From: Kiritimatiellia bacterium
Lineage (GTDB): Bacteria > Verrucomicrobiota > Kiritimatiellia > CAIVKH01
Reading direction: 5' to 3'
Length of the DNA stretch: 41,857 nucleotides
NCBI GenBank assembly: GCA_023953695.1
Contig: JAMLJG010000021.1
Span: forward strand, 1 to 41,857
This document shows positions 24,971 through 35,100 of this stretch, piece by piece. A program made the translations under genes and the position numbers. Below the pieces are notes generated by a model. That model searched no databases, had not been told where the DNA came from, and was given only the letters and a program-made list of their open reading frames with translations. Positions within the stretch are counted from its first letter, which is position 1. Every line of letters starts with the position of its first letter.

Positions 24971-25353
24971 ACAGGGAAAATGAGGGGCGCAACCATAGAA
25001 GGGCGGACCATTAGACGGTCGCCGCGAGAGACGTGCGCAGATTCAGAAACAAAGCGAACATCCATGAAAATTAGCGATCAAACGCAATGGATGCAAGAGA
25101 TTTTGCCGAGGGATGACTGCGCAATCGCGTTGGACGCGATATCGCAAGACGATTTGGGCCGCGCCGCGCTCTTCGCCTGCCGTCCCGCAGTTTTTGCCCG
25201 CTGAAGATGGGGGGCGACGTCGGTATTGAAAAAAAGTCAACTTTCGCCGTTGACACTAAACCGACTAGACGGTATAGCTATGGGTAATTGGCAGAGCTAG
25301 TCTGATGAACTTTTACCGATTAAGTAAGAAAAACGTGCGTTTGGAGGCCCGTC
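24971..25353. other. 383-bp divergent regulatory region, thrS/tetR
   Basis: Contains the tetR promoter (25250-25278). Two related words are also present: ACC-ATTAGA-CGGT (25007-25019, about 37 bp before thrS) and ACCG-ACTAGA-CGGT (25260-25273, between the tetR -35 and -10). GACTAG/CTAGTC inverted half-sites lie at 25263-25268 and 25297-25302. A 46-codon frame (25064-25204, MKISDQTQWMQEILPRDD...) has no ribosome site and no recognised homologue, so I do not call it as a gene. Confidence 0.5.
25250..25278 (+). promoter_or_regulatory. tetR/efflux promoter with overlapping operator
   Basis: TTGACA (25250-25255), 17 bp, TATAGC (25273-25278), 76 bp before the tetR ATG. The imperfect palindrome ACCG-ACTAGA-CGGT fills the spacer, where a bound TetR dimer would block RNA polymerase. 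Autorepression is inferred from this layout. Confidence 0.55.
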
Positions 25354-25902
25354 ATGGCGGCTAAATCGGCGCGTGAGTCTATTTTGGAGGCCGCGGAGGC
25401 GATTGTGGTGGAGCAGGGCGCCTCGTTCATGACTATGGACGCGGTGGCTGCGCGGGCTGGGGTAAGCAAGGGCGGCTTGATTTACCATTTTCCGTCGCAA
25501 GAGAGCCTGATGTCGGCATTGATCCAGCGGTTCACGGAACACCTGCAGCAACGGCGCGAAGCGATTCGGGCGTCGCTGCCGGAAAGCCCTGCGCGCGATC
25601 TGGTCTCCTACATTCTTGCGCGCGGCGATTGCGCTGCGGAGGCGTGTCGGATGGGCGGCGGGTTGATGGCGGCTGCGATGCGGGCCCCGCAGTTGGTGGA
25701 ACCGGCAAAAGCGGCGTGCAAGAAGACGATCGAGCAAATTATGCAAGGAGCGGATAACCGCTCGCGACTGATGGTGCTGGTGTTGGCAGCAGATTGCATC
25801 TGGCTCATTCGATTGCTGGGGATGCAGGCCTTCACAGATGAGGAGCTGGGCCAGATGCGCGATGAGATTGTGAAGCTGGCCTATGAGTGGGGCGGGGGCT
25901 AA
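25354..25902 (+). CDS. TetR-family transcriptional regulator of the efflux operon
   Basis: A 182-residue one-component repressor. The N-terminal DNA-binding part reads ARESILEAAEAIVVEQGASFMTMDAVAARAGVSKGGLIYHFPSQESLMSAL. The helix-turn-helix (about 29-48) with SKGGLIYHF is the recognition helix typical of the family. The C-terminal all-helical ligand/dimer domain (about 70-180) has CRMGGGLMAAAMRAPQLVEPAKAACKKTIEQIM and does not identify a ligand. GGAGG lies 6 nt before the ATG. It is followed after 67 bp by the membrane-fusion protein gene on the same strand, the normal arrangement for a local repressor that is released when a substrate of the pump binds. Confidence 0.88.
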   Translation: MAAKSARESILEAAEAIVVEQGASFMTMDAVAARAGVSKGGLIYHFPSQESLMSALIQRFTEHLQQRREAIRASLPESPARDLVSYILARGDCAAEACRMGGGLMAAAMRAPQLVEPAKAACKKTIEQIMQGADNRSRLMVLVLAADCIWLIRLLGMQAFTDEELGQMRDEIVKLAYEWGGG

Positions 25903-25969
25903 ATCGCGCTCCCGATCAGAACGTTTCATTGTGAGTGTTGGGTTTGATTACGGAGAAGAGAAAAAATAT

Positions 25970-27196
25970 ATGAAAAGTCTCAAATCATTTGTTCGCGTGA
26001 AGAGTGTGCTGCTGGCGGTGGCCGTGGTGGCTGGCGCGGTCGCGTTGGCAGGCTGCAAGAAGGGCGCGACACAGGGTGGGGGCGGCTTTTTCGGCGGGCC
26101 GCCCGAGGTGGGGTTTTTTGTGGTCAATCCGGAGCGCGTGACGCTGACGACGGAGTTGCCGGGTCGCATCGCGGCCTCGCTGGTGGCGGAGGTTCGGCCG
26201 CAGGTGACGGGAATTATTCAGAAGCGATTTTTTGAAGAAGGCGCGCAGGTGAGCGAGGGCGATCTCTTATATCAGATTGACCCCGCCATTTATGAAGCGG
26301 CGCAGGCGAGCGCCAAGGCGGCGTTAGCGCGGACAGAGGCGAATTTGACTTCGTTGCGCGCGCAGTTGAAGCGATATGAGGAACTCGTTGCCATTCACGC
26401 GGTGAGTCAGCAGGCCTATGACGACATTGATGCGGCTGTGAAACAGGCGGAGGCCGAGCGCGTGGCGAATCAGGCCGCGTTGGACTCTGCGCGCATCAAT
26501 CTGGACTACACGAAGATCAAGGCCCCGATCTCCGGGCGCATCGGGAAATCGGAGGTGACGGTGGGCGCGCTGGTGACGGCTAATCAGGCCGCTTCGCTTG
26601 CGGTGATTCAGCAGCTCGATCCGGTTTATGTGGACGCGCCGCAGACGAGCGCGAACTATCTGCGCTTGAAGCAGAACATCGCAGCGGGACACGTTGTGCG
26701 CGCGGATGCCGATGCGGCTGCGCGGTTGATCTTTGAGGATGGGTCTTCCTACGCGGTGGCGGGTGCGCTGAAGTTTGCCGATGTCACGGTGAATCCGGCC
26801 ACCGGGTCGCTCAACTTGCGCACCAGCTTCCCGAATCCAGACGGCCTGCTTCTGCCCGGCATGTATGTGCGCGTAGTGGTAGAAGAAGGCGTGCGCGAGC
26901 AGGCGATCGTGGTGCCGCAGCGCGGTGTGACCTTCAACGCGCGCGGCAAGGCCGTTGCGACGGTGGTAGGCGAGGAGGACAAGGCGGAGGTGCGCGTGCT
27001 GGAGATTGATCGCGCGCTCGGCGATCTCTGGCTGGTGAACAGCGGATTGCAGGCAGGCGACAGAGTCATTGTGGAAGGGATTCAGCGTGTGCAACCCGGT
27101 TCGCCCGTGGTTCCCGTTCCCTTTGGGCAAGCGAGAGAGGCTGACGGCGCCAGCGCGGCAGAGGCGGCTCCGGTTGAGCCGGCGAGCGCGGAATAA
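25970..27196 (+). CDS. RND efflux membrane-fusion lipoprotein (AcrA/MexA-like)
   Basis: Periplasmic adaptor of a tripartite pump, 408 residues from ATG 25970 (GGAGAAGAG upstream). A longer frame from 25883 lacks a signal. The lipobox is L26-A-G-C29. The barrel and lipoyl halves are TTELPGRIAASLVAEVRPQVTGIIQKRFFEEGAQVSEGDLLYQIDPAIYE and INLDYTKIKAPISGRIGKSEVTVGALVTANQ. Between them lies an alpha-helical hairpin (about 105-175) with ALARTEANLTSLRAQLKRYEEL and AVKQAEAERVANQAALDSA. The C-terminal membrane-proximal domain ends DRVIVEGIQRVQPGSPVVPVPF. The PYVDAPQ-type sequence LDPVYVDAPQTSANYLRLK is characteristic of HAE1-linked adaptors. It is first in the pump operon after tetR, 12 bp before the RND gene. 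Confidence 0.93.
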   Translation: MKSLKSFVRVKSVLLAVAVVAGAVALAGCKKGATQGGGGFFGGPPEVGFFVVNPERVTLTTELPGRIAASLVAEVRPQVTGIIQKRFFEEGAQVSEGDLLYQIDPAIYEAAQASAKAALARTEANLTSLRAQLKRYEELVAIHAVSQQAYDDIDAAVKQAEAERVANQAALDSARINLDYTKIKAPISGRIGKSEVTVGALVTANQAASLAVIQQLDPVYVDAPQTSANYLRLKQNIAAGHVVRADADAAARLIFEDGSSYAVAGALKFADVTVNPATGSLNLRTSFPNPDGLLLPGMYVRVVVEEGVREQAIVVPQRGVTFNARGKAVATVVGEEDKAEVRVLEIDRALGDLWLVNSGLQAGDRVIVEGIQRVQPGSPVVPVPFGQAREADGASAAEAAPVEPASAE

Positions 27197-27208
27197 GGAA
27201 GGTCAGCC

Positions 27209-30200
27209 ATGTTTTCACAATTCTTCATTAATCGTCCCGTTTTCGCCTGGGTATTGGCGATCATCACCATGATGGCGGGCATATTGGCCATCAAAACGCT
27301 GCCGGTTGCGCAATACCCAGCCATCGCGCCTCCGGAAATCGCGATTAATGCGACGTATCCGGGCGCTTCGGCGCAGACGGTGGAAGACACCGTCACACAG
27401 GTCATCGAACAGAAGATGAACGGCATTGATAATCTGCGCTACATCGGGTCGAGCAGCGACTCGTCGGGGCACGTGACGATCACGCTGACGTTTGATGCGG
27501 GAACAGATCCGAACATCGCGCAGGTGCAGGTACAGAACAAGCTGCAGCTTGCGATTCCGCTGCTGCCTCAAGTGGTGCAACAGCAGGGCATCTCCGTGGC
27601 CAAGTCCACGCGAAACTTCCTGATCATCATTGGCATTGTTTCAGAAGATGGCTCGCTGGATCGCTACGACCTGACCGACTACATGGTCTCGCACGTGCAA
27701 GACGTGATCAGCCGCGTTGAGGGTGTGGGCGAGGTGCAGATGTTCGGCTCGCAATACGCCATGCGCATCTGGCTGGATGCAGACAAACTCAACGCCTATC
27801 GCCTCACGCCGGGCGATGTCCGCCAGGCCATTCGCGCTCAGAACGTGCAGGTTTCCGCGGGCCAGTTCGGTGGGCAACCGGCCGTGAAGGGACAGCAGCT
27901 CAACGCCTCCATCACGGCGCAGACCTTGCTGCAGACGCCGGAACAATTTGGCGACATCTTGTTGCGCACGACAGAGGACGGCGCGACAGTGCGCCTGCGC
28001 GATGTCGCGCGCGTCGAGCTGGGGTCGGAGAGCTACGACGCGGAAGGTCTATACAACGGGAAGCCCGCTTCGGGTATGGCGCTGCGTCTGGCTTCGGGCG
28101 CCAATGCGCTCAGCACGGCCAAGGCTGTGAAAGCGAAGATGGCGGAGTTGGAGCGCTATTTCCCCGAAGGGGTTTCGCTGGTGTATCCCTACGACACCAC
28201 GCCGTTCGTCAGAATCTCCATTGAAGAAGTCGTCAAGACCTTGGTCGAGGCCATTGCCTTGGTGTTTCTCGTCATGTTCCTCTTCTTGCAGAATATTCGC
28301 GCCACCCTCATTCCCACTATTGCCGTGCCCGTCGTATTGCTCGGTACCTTTGCGCTCATTGATGCCTTCGGCTTCACGATCAACACACTCACGATGTTCG
28401 CCATGGTGCTCGCAATCGGTCTCTTGGTGGACGATGCCATCGTGGTCGTGGAGAACGTCGAACGAATCATGAGTGAAGAGGGACTTTCACCCCGCGAGGC
28501 CACGCGCAGATCCATGAAACAAATTTCAAGCGCGCTAGTGGCCATCGCGCTTGTGCTCTCGGCCGTGTTCATTCCCATGGCCTTTTTCGCAGGCTCCACA
28601 GGCGTCATCTATCGCCAATTCTCGATCACCATCGTCTCCGCCATGGCGCTCTCTGTGCTGGTCGCCTTGATCCTCACACCCGCGCTTTGCGCCAGTATGT
28701 TGAAGCCATTGGAGAAGGGGCACCACCTCGGAGAGACGGGTTGGTTCAAGGGCTTCTTCCGCTGGTTCAACAGGATGTATGACCGCGGCAATCGCAGCTA
28801 TCAGACCTGGGTGGGCCATGCGCTCGCGAAGAGTGGACGCTACCTCCTGATCTACGGCATGATCATTGCGGGGGTTGGTCTTCTCTACACGCGGCTGCCA
28901 ACGGCTTACTTGCCGGATGAAGATCAGGGGATGCTGCTGAGTCTGGTGCAGTTGCCGACCGGCGCGACTATTGATCGCACGCTCGCCGTGACGGAAACGA
29001 TGCGCAAGCATTTCATGGAAAATGAAAAGGAAGCCGTTCGCTCCATGTTTAGCGTCGCGGGATTCAGTTTTGCGGGCCGCGGCCAGAATAACGGCATGGC
29101 CTTTGTATCGCTGCGCGACTGGAGCGAGCGCAATCGCCCCGATTTGAAAGTGAAGGCCGTGGCGGGTCGCGCGATGGGCGCTTTCTCGCAAATACGCGAT
29201 GCGATGGTGTTCGCCTTCGCGCCCCCTGCCGTCATGGAAATGGGAACGGCAAACGGGTTCGATTTCCAGTTGCAGGATCGCGGCGGACTCGGCCACGAAG
29301 CCCTGATGCAGGCGCGCGACCAACTGCTCGGACTCGCCGCGCAGAGTCCCATCCTCTCGAACGTCCGCCCCAACGGGCAGAACGATCAGCCGGAATATAA
29401 AATTGAAGTCTCTCCCGAACGCGTGGGCGCGCTGGGTCTATCCATGAGCGACGTCAACGACACCCTCTCCACGGCGTGGGGCAGCAGCTACGTCAACGAT
29501 TTCATTGATCGCGGTCGAATCAAACGCGTGTACATGCAGTCCGACGCCGAGTTCCGAATGACGCCTGCCGATTTGGATCGCTGGTATGTCCGCAATAATA
29601 AGGGCGAAATGGTTCCATTTTCCGCCTTCGCCTCGGGGCATTGGCAATTTGGCTCGCCCCGCCGCGAGCGCTTCAACGGAATGCCTTCCGTGGAAATCCT
29701 CGGCGAACCTGCGCCGGGCAAGAGCTCCGGTGACGCAATGGCGGAAATGGAACGGCTCGCCGGGCAACTGCCAGCCGGGATTGGCTATGAATGGACGGGC
29801 ATATCTTTCCAGGAGCGAATCGCGGGCGCCCAAACGCCCATTCTATACTCACTTTCCATCCTCGTCGTCTTCCTCTGTCTGGCGGCGCTCTATGAAAGCT
29901 GGGCCATTCCGTTTTCCGTGATGCTCGTCATCCCGCTCGGAATAGTCGGCGCGCTGCTCGGAACCTATGCGCGCGGGTTGGCGAACGACGTCTATTTCCA
30001 GGTCGGCTTCCTGACCACCATTGGTCTTTCGTCGAAGAACGCAATTTTGATTGTAGAATTCGCGAAAGAACTGATGGAGCAGGGGAAAGGCCTCGTGGAA
30101 GCCACGCTCGAAGCCGCGCGGCTGCGTTTGCGGCCCATCCTCATGACCTCCATGGCCTTCATTCTCGGCGTGCTCCCGCTTGCCAAGAGCACCGGCGCGG

Positions 30201-30370
30201 GGTCTGGCGCACAAAACGCCATTGGAACCGCTGTGGTGGGCGGAACGCTCACCGGCACCTTCCTCGCCCTCATCTTCATTCCGCTATTCTTCTATATCGT
30301 GCGGCGCATCTTCAAATCCAAGCCGCGCATCGAATCGGCTGTGATCAGCTCCCCCACGGAGGCTCAATAA
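27209..30370 (+). CDS. HAE1-family RND efflux transporter (AcrB/MexB-like)
   Basis: The 1,053-residue proton-driven inner-membrane pump that extrudes hydrophobic and amphiphilic compounds. The N-terminus [37 protein letters not shown] is the first helix of the family. [28 protein letters not shown] follows in the first porter subdomain. Helix 4 carries the proton-relay D408-D409 in [21 protein letters not shown], matching AcrB D407/D408. [35 protein letters not shown] follows. The second half repeats the pattern: [70 protein letters not shown] (helix 10 with the Lys that pairs with the aspartates), [19 protein letters not shown]. All twelve helices are expected. No catalytic residue is missing. 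Confidence 0.97.
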   Translation: MFSQFFINRPVFAWVLAIITMMAGILAIKTLPVAQYPAIAPPEIAINATYPGASAQTVEDTVTQVIEQKMNGIDNLRYIGSSSDSSGHVTITLTFDAGTDPNIAQVQVQNKLQLAIPLLPQVVQQQGISVAKSTRNFLIIIGIVSEDGSLDRYDLTDYMVSHVQDVISRVEGVGEVQMFGSQYAMRIWLDADKLNAYRLTPGDVRQAIRAQNVQVSAGQFGGQPAVKGQQLNASITAQTLLQTPEQFGDILLRTTEDGATVRLRDVARVELGSESYDAEGLYNGKPASGMALRLASGANALSTAKAVKAKMAELERYFPEGVSLVYPYDTTPFVRISIEEVVKTLVEAIALVFLVMFLFLQNIRATLIPTIAVPVVLLGTFALIDAFGFTINTLTMFAMVLAIGLLVDDAIVVVENVERIMSEEGLSPREATRRSMKQISSALVAIALVLSAVFIPMAFFAGSTGVIYRQFSITIVSAMALSVLVALILTPALCASMLKPLEKGHHLGETGWFKGFFRWFNRMYDRGNRSYQTWVGHALAKSGRYLLIYGMIIAGVGLLYTRLPTAYLPDEDQGMLLSLVQLPTGATIDRTLAVTETMRKHFMENEKEAVRSMFSVAGFSFAGRGQNNGMAFVSLRDWSERNRPDLKVKAVAGRAMGAFSQIRDAMVFAFAPPAVMEMGTANGFDFQLQDRGGLGHEALMQARDQLLGLAAQSPILSNVRPNGQNDQPEYKIEVSPERVGALGLSMSDVNDTLSTAWGSSYVNDFIDRGRIKRVYMQSDAEFRMTPADLDRWYVRNNKGEMVPFSAFASGHWQFGSPRRERFNGMPSVEILGEPAPGKSSGDAMAEMERLAGQLPAGIGYEWTGISFQERIAGAQTPILYSLSILVVFLCLAALYESWAIPFSVMLVIPLGIVGALLGTYARGLANDVYFQVGFLTTIGLSSKNAILIVEFAKELMEQGKGLVEATLEAARLRLRPILMTSMAFILGVLPLAKSTGAGSGAQNAIGTAVVGGTLTGTFLALIFIPLFFYIVRRIFKSKPRIESAVISSPTEAQ

Positions 30371-30371
30371 C

Positions 30372-31766
30372 ATGACCAACTCATTCGCATGGCTGCTGGC
30401 TGTTCCCGCACTCGGCCTCGCCGGTTGCCTCACGCTCGCTCCCGACTACGAACGACCCGCCGCGCCCACGCCAGCCGAGTGGCCCGCCACCGCTGCCGAG
30501 ACCGTTGCGGAATCGCCCGAGAACCTCATCGCGTGGAACGAGTTCTTTGCCGACTCCAAACTTCAGGCCGTCATCGAACTCGCCCTCACCAACAACCGCG
30601 ATCTCCGCATCGCCGCGCTCAACATCGAGAAAGCCCAGGCGCTCTATGGCGTGCAGCGCGCCGACCTGCTCCCCAGCATCAAAGCCACCGGCGCAGGCAG
30701 CAAACAGCGAACGCCCGCCTCGCTCTCCTCCAGCGGCGCTGCGATGGAATCCGAGCGCTATGAAGTGAGCCTCGGCTTTGCGGCGTATGAACTCGACCTA
30801 TTCGGTCGAGTGCGCAGTCTGAATGCCCAGGCGCTCGAACGCTTCCTCGCCACCGAACAGGCGCAGCACGGCGCGCGCATCTCGATTGTGGCGAGCGTGG
30901 CCAATGCCTATCTCGCCCTCGCCGCCGATCGCGAGAGCTTGCGCCTCGCGCGCGAAACACTGGATGCACAGCAAGCCGCCACCGACCTCATTCGCCGCCG
31001 TTTCGACGTCGGCGATGCATCGGAAATTGATCTGCGCCAATCCGAAATGAGCGTGGAATCCGCGCGAGTGGACATCGCGCGCTACGCCGGCCAGGTTGCC
31101 GTCAGCGAGAACGCGCTCGCCCTCCTCGTAGGCGCGCCAATCCCTGCGGAACTCTTGCCGACTGATCTGGGCAGCATCGCCGCTATTCCGGAACTGGCCG
31201 CCGGCACCCCATCGGACGTGTTGCAGCGCCGCCCCGACATCCTGCAGGCCGAGAACACACTCAAGGCCGCCAACGCCAATATCGGCGCCGCGCGCGCCGC
31301 CTTCTTTCCACGCATCGCCCTCACCGCGGGCTATGGGACTGCCAGCGACGATCTATCCGGCCTGTTCAAAGGTGGGTCTGAAATCTGGAACTTCGTTCCC
31401 TCCATCACGCTGCCCATCTTTGAAGCCGGTCGCAACCGCGCCAATCTGCGCATTGCGCAAGCCGACCGCGACATCGCCGTTGCCCAATACGAAAAGACCA
31501 TTCAGACCGCCTTTCGCGAAGTGGCCGACACACTCGCCCTCCGCCGAACCCTCGTTGACCAACTCACCGCGCAAGAGGCTCTTGTCAAAGCCGCCCAAGC
31601 GACCTATCGCCTCGCCGAAGAGCGCTATAAGAGCGGCGTGGATAGCCAACTCGCCGTCCTCGACGCACAGCGATCCTACTATGGCGCCCAGCAAGGACTC
31701 GTCGCCCTGCGCCTTGCCCAACTCGCCAACCGCCTCACCCTCTATAAAGCGCTCGGCGGCGGTTGA
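30372..31766 (+). CDS. Outer-membrane efflux lipoprotein (NodT/OprM family)
   Basis: A 464-residue channel protein that completes the pump across the outer membrane. The lipobox is L16-A-G-C19, followed by the family's opening LAPDYERPAAPTPAEWP. The two TolC-like repeats are ALTNNRDLRIAALNIEKAQALYGVQRADLLPSIKATG...YEVSLGFAAYELDLFGRVRSLNAQALERFLATEQAQ, and RRPDILQAENTLKAANANIGAARAAFFPRIALTAGYG...WNFVPSITLPIFEAGRNRANLRIAQADRDIAVAQYEKTIQTAFREVAD. These make the beta-strands and the long coiled helices of the trimeric tunnel. It starts 1 bp after the RND gene's stop, so the adaptor, pump and channel genes are one operon controlled by the upstream TetR. No terminator is evident before the tRNA. 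Confidence 0.93.
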   Translation: MTNSFAWLLAVPALGLAGCLTLAPDYERPAAPTPAEWPATAAETVAESPENLIAWNEFFADSKLQAVIELALTNNRDLRIAALNIEKAQALYGVQRADLLPSIKATGAGSKQRTPASLSSSGAAMESERYEVSLGFAAYELDLFGRVRSLNAQALERFLATEQAQHGARISIVASVANAYLALAADRESLRLARETLDAQQAATDLIRRRFDVGDASEIDLRQSEMSVESARVDIARYAGQVAVSENALALLVGAPIPAELLPTDLGSIAAIPELAAGTPSDVLQRRPDILQAENTLKAANANIGAARAAFFPRIALTAGYGTASDDLSGLFKGGSEIWNFVPSITLPIFEAGRNRANLRIAQADRDIAVAQYEKTIQTAFREVADTLALRRTLVDQLTAQEALVKAAQATYRLAEERYKSGVDSQLAVLDAQRSYYGAQQGLVALRLAQLANRLTLYKALGGG

Positions 31767-31826
31767 TGGCCTGTGGCGAATCGGAGCCTCAAGAAGTGCG
31801 GGAACACAACGCGCGAAAGAGGCGAC

Positions 31827-31855
31827 TTGCTTCAGACGCGAATTGTGAGTATCTC
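31827..31855 (+). promoter_or_regulatory. Putative tRNA-Pro promoter
   Basis: TTGCTT (31827-31832), 17 bp, TATCTC (31850-31855), 40 bp before the mature tRNA 5' end. Both hexamers are moderate matches, but position and spacing are right. Confidence 0.4.
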
Positions 31856-31895
31856 TGCACCCATCGCTGAACGATTGGCTGCAAACGAAACATGA

Positions 31896-31972
31896 CGGGG
31901 CGTGGCTCAGCCTGGTAGAGCGCCAGCTTTGGGAGCTGGATGTCGTGAGTTCAAATCTCACCGCCCCGACCA
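31896..31972 (+). tRNA. tRNA-Pro (anticodon UGG)
   Basis: A 77-nt cloverleaf folds without gaps. The acceptor is CGGGGCG/CGCCCCG and the D-stem GCTC/GAGC with an AGCCTGGTA loop. The anticodon stem is CCAGC/GCTGG around the loop TTTGGGA (anticodon UGG). The variable region is ATGTC, and the T-stem GTGAG/CTCAC with loop TTCAAAT. Discriminator A and an encoded CCA follow (31970-31972). The C1-G72 pair and A73 are the known proline identity features. The UGG isoacceptor can read all four proline codons when its wobble base is modified. The gene borders the mod-fic-res cassette, and its 3' end starts a perfect inverted repeat. Confidence 0.98.
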
Positions 31973-32011
31973 GCCTTCGTTCTCCACTGACGCTTCGAAC
32001 GAAGGCTGGTC
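31968..32011 (+). repeat. Perfect 15-bp inverted repeat built on the tRNA-Pro 3' end
   Basis: Left arm 31968-31982 (GACCAGCCTTCGTTC) starts with the last base of the acceptor stem, the discriminator and CCA. The right arm 31997-32011 is its exact complement; the loop is 14 nt. No U run follows, so it is not a classic terminator. The arm copies the tRNA end, as expected if something inserted here duplicated or mimicked it. Confidence 0.85.
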
Positions 32012-32053
32012 GTCCTTCCTGGACGCCGCCCGGTTCGTTCTTTTCCGGGCATA

Positions 32054-32152
32054 GCTCCGCTCTTGCGGAGCGACGCCGGACCGCCCGTCTTTTCGTCTTT
32101 GTTTTCGGGGGCGCGCGCGTCTTCTCTTCCGTTCAAGTGGCGGAGCCACTTG
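32054..32152. repeat. Two further hairpins between tRNA-Pro and the restriction gene
   Basis: GCTCCGC/GCGGAGC with a TCTT loop (32054-32071) and CAAGTGGC/GCCACTTG with a 3-nt loop (32134-32152). The latter overlaps the res stop codon (32135-32133) and may end its transcript. With the tRNA-end repeat they make the whole 31968-32152 tail palindrome-rich. Confidence 0.6.
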
Positions 32153-35100
32153 TCCGCATTATCGGAGACTCGGACTGCGCAAGAAGCTTTGGCAACATCT
32201 GAGGATCCCGGCACTCACGGAAATCCCATGTTCCCAACCGACCCCAGTTGTTGACGGCGGTTACCCAACGGCGCGCAGCTTGGTGCTTCGCACGGTCTTG
32301 GTCGTTTTTCTCGCCCTTCATCTCAAGAATCATGGTCTTCCCGCTCTTCATTCGCAGGATGTAGTCCGGTTCAAAATGATGCTGGACGCCTTCGTACTCG
32401 TAGGGGATCAGAAGAAACGGACGATCATTACGCGCGTAGCAGAATACGTGATCTCTCTGTTGTTCCAGATAGAAGGCGGCTGTTTGCTCCCATGAGCTAT
32501 CCAGGACCACCGCGTTGACATGGGAGCGTTCAGTTCCGTGAACGATTCTCTTCGTAGTAAAGTCAACATCTGCTGTTGTGCCCAACGGCTTGTACCGATT
32601 CAGAATGGGGAGGATCGGCATTTCGCCATCGTGATCGTCCGGCACGATGGCGTCCAATAGCCGCTCTTTGATCCGGCGGACGTATTTCTCAAGTCCAAGC
32701 TCACACGGATTAGCGCCGCGAAAATCCACTTTCTTCCCGACGAAACCGCGAACGATACGCAGAACCTGGGGAAAAAGCTCATGCCGCGCAAGACCGCGCG
32801 TCTTGGCCGACCCTCGAACCGGCGCTTGCGAGCCTTCGCCGACCAGTGCCGCAACAATCTGGCGCGCGATTTCAAATTCGATCTGCTGAAGATGCGTCTG
32901 CGCGTAGTATTGTTCGCGATTCGCCTCGTAGAACGGCCCTAATCCCTTGCCGGCCGGACTGCCCTCTACATGGTCGGTGATAATCCGAAGGAAAGTTGCC
33001 GTCGGCGTCTTCTCGGGTTCGAGGATGAACCGTTCGATATTTGAAAAATCCGCCCGGATCGCCGGTTTGCGGAGGGCATAGACGTAGCCCTCGACGTTCG
33101 GAAAACGGATTTCGTAGGCGGCTCGCTCCGGCAACGCATAGACATGGTTGACGGGCCGGTCCGGTGGTGTTCGGGACGGCTTGCCCTTGTACGGAATGAC
33201 CGAAAAGGGGATGCCGTAAACGTCAACGTATTCCTCGGGAAGGAGTTCCGTTTGCGGGTCCGGCGTGTAATTCATCCGCCGCAGACCGCGCCCCACCACC
33301 TGCTCACAGAGCAATTGACTGCCAAACGCGCGCACGCCGAGAATGTGCGTCACGTTGTTTGCGTCCCATCCTTCAGTAAGCATCGCAACCGACACAACGC
33401 AACGCACGTCCTGCCCCGGCTTTCCCAGCCGTCCGATGGTGTTGACGATTTCTCGAAGTTCTTTCGCGGCCTCGTCGCGAGTAGCGTCAGGGTCTTCGCT
33501 TTCGACCTTCTCAAGGCGTTTGCTGTCAATTCGGATCGTCCATAGCCGACCCTTGTCGTTTTGGAAGAGTTCCGGGAATACTTTGCTGGAACCGTAGGTC
33601 ACGATTGATTTGGATCGCTTCCGCCGCCTTGTCGGCTCCTCGTCGTCGTTGTCCGCGTCCTCGGGAATGCTCTCGACTTCCGACTGTCCCGATGTGTTTT
33701 CAAAGAACACTTGGGCGATGTCCGTATTGTCACAAACCACGATCATAACCGGCGGGGCTTTGAGCGCCGTGTCACTGGCCTGCTGAATCGCGTCAAAGGT
33801 TTTCTTGTATTCCCCGGCCAGTTGCACCAGAGCGTCCTGCGCCCGTTCCCACACGACGTCAGGCTTGGGCCGCTTATTCGACAGGCGTTGCGCCGGGGCC
33901 AGGTCCTTCGTGATGTTTCGCCAGAGCCGGAAATACTTGGGATCGGGCTGGCCGGTAGTGTCGCTCACCGGCAAGCGTGGGATTTTGGTAATGCCGCTCT
34001 CGATCGCATCCACGAGTCCAAAATCGCTGACTATCCAAGGGAACGGCTCGCCTTCTGGAAACCCGCTCCCGCCGATGTAGAAAGGCGTTGCGGAAAGGTC
34101 CACACAAAACTTGATCCCGCAGGCTTTGTTGATCCGATCCAACCCTTGGACCCAGATCGTCGCCTCTTCACGGTCTTTCTTGGCTTCGGCGTCGGCCTTG
34201 CGAGCCTCTTCCGCGGTCATGGGTTTGGGGCGATAGGCATGGTGGCCCTCGTCATTCAACACCATCAACGGGCCTCGCTCGAAAAGCTCCCCGAGCCGGT
34301 TCTTCGCAAATGCCTCGTCCGTCTCTTCCCCCTTCTTGACAACCGCGAAGCTCTTGCCGCCCTCGCTGTGTTCGGACTCCGGCGCAAAGAAATGCCAGTT
34401 GGTCACAAGGACCTTCCCCGTGCGAATAAGGTCGCGGTACTGCGGCGGGACCACGTCGAATTGCGAGTAGTAGTCTTCGCCCCGGCTGTCTGTCCGAAGC
34501 ACCTGCAACCGTTCCTTGATCGTGAGATTCGGGCAGACAATCAGGGCAGCATGTGGAAAGCGCTCGTCACTCGGCACCCTGGCCCGATTGCAGAACGCCC
34601 AGGCAATCAGCATGGACATCACGACCGTCTTCCCGCTGCCCGTCGCCATCTTCGACCCGTAACGGGTGATCGGCTCGGGGCTGCCCTCGCTGTTCCATAG
34701 CAGGTCAAAATCGGAGTCGGAAAACTCGGGATTCCATCGCGGCTGTCCGCGTTTGCCGTCCCGCCGGTAGCCGCGGATTTCGTTAAGGAAGATGATTGTT
34801 TCCGCCGCCTCCAATTGGCAGAAGAAAAACCGCCGTGTGCGGTCCTTCCGCCACCAATGCCGGAGCAAATCCTTGGTGACATTGGTCGCGCCTTCCCAAT
34901 TCGACGCCCGCCAGCGTTTTACGTCCGCCCGGAGCTTGTTCACGCAAACCAAATCCCGGCGATCCTCTTCCAGTTCCAGTGTCATCTGCCCGCGCCGGAT
35001 GTCGGCGGACGGGTCCTTGTACCAGTAGGAGGCGGGTCTTCGGCCTTCCATCTTCTGAGCACGCCCGGTGTTCTTGTCGTACTCCCAATAGTGCGTGGGT

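Noticed and set aside
25064..25204. 46-codon frame between thrS and tetR
   Set aside because: No ribosome site and no similarity I recognise; could be real but unsupported.
34138..34150. TCCAA-CCC-TTGGA in res
   Set aside because: A 13-bp palindrome in a conserved helicase segment without a partner at 32 bp; treated as coincidence.
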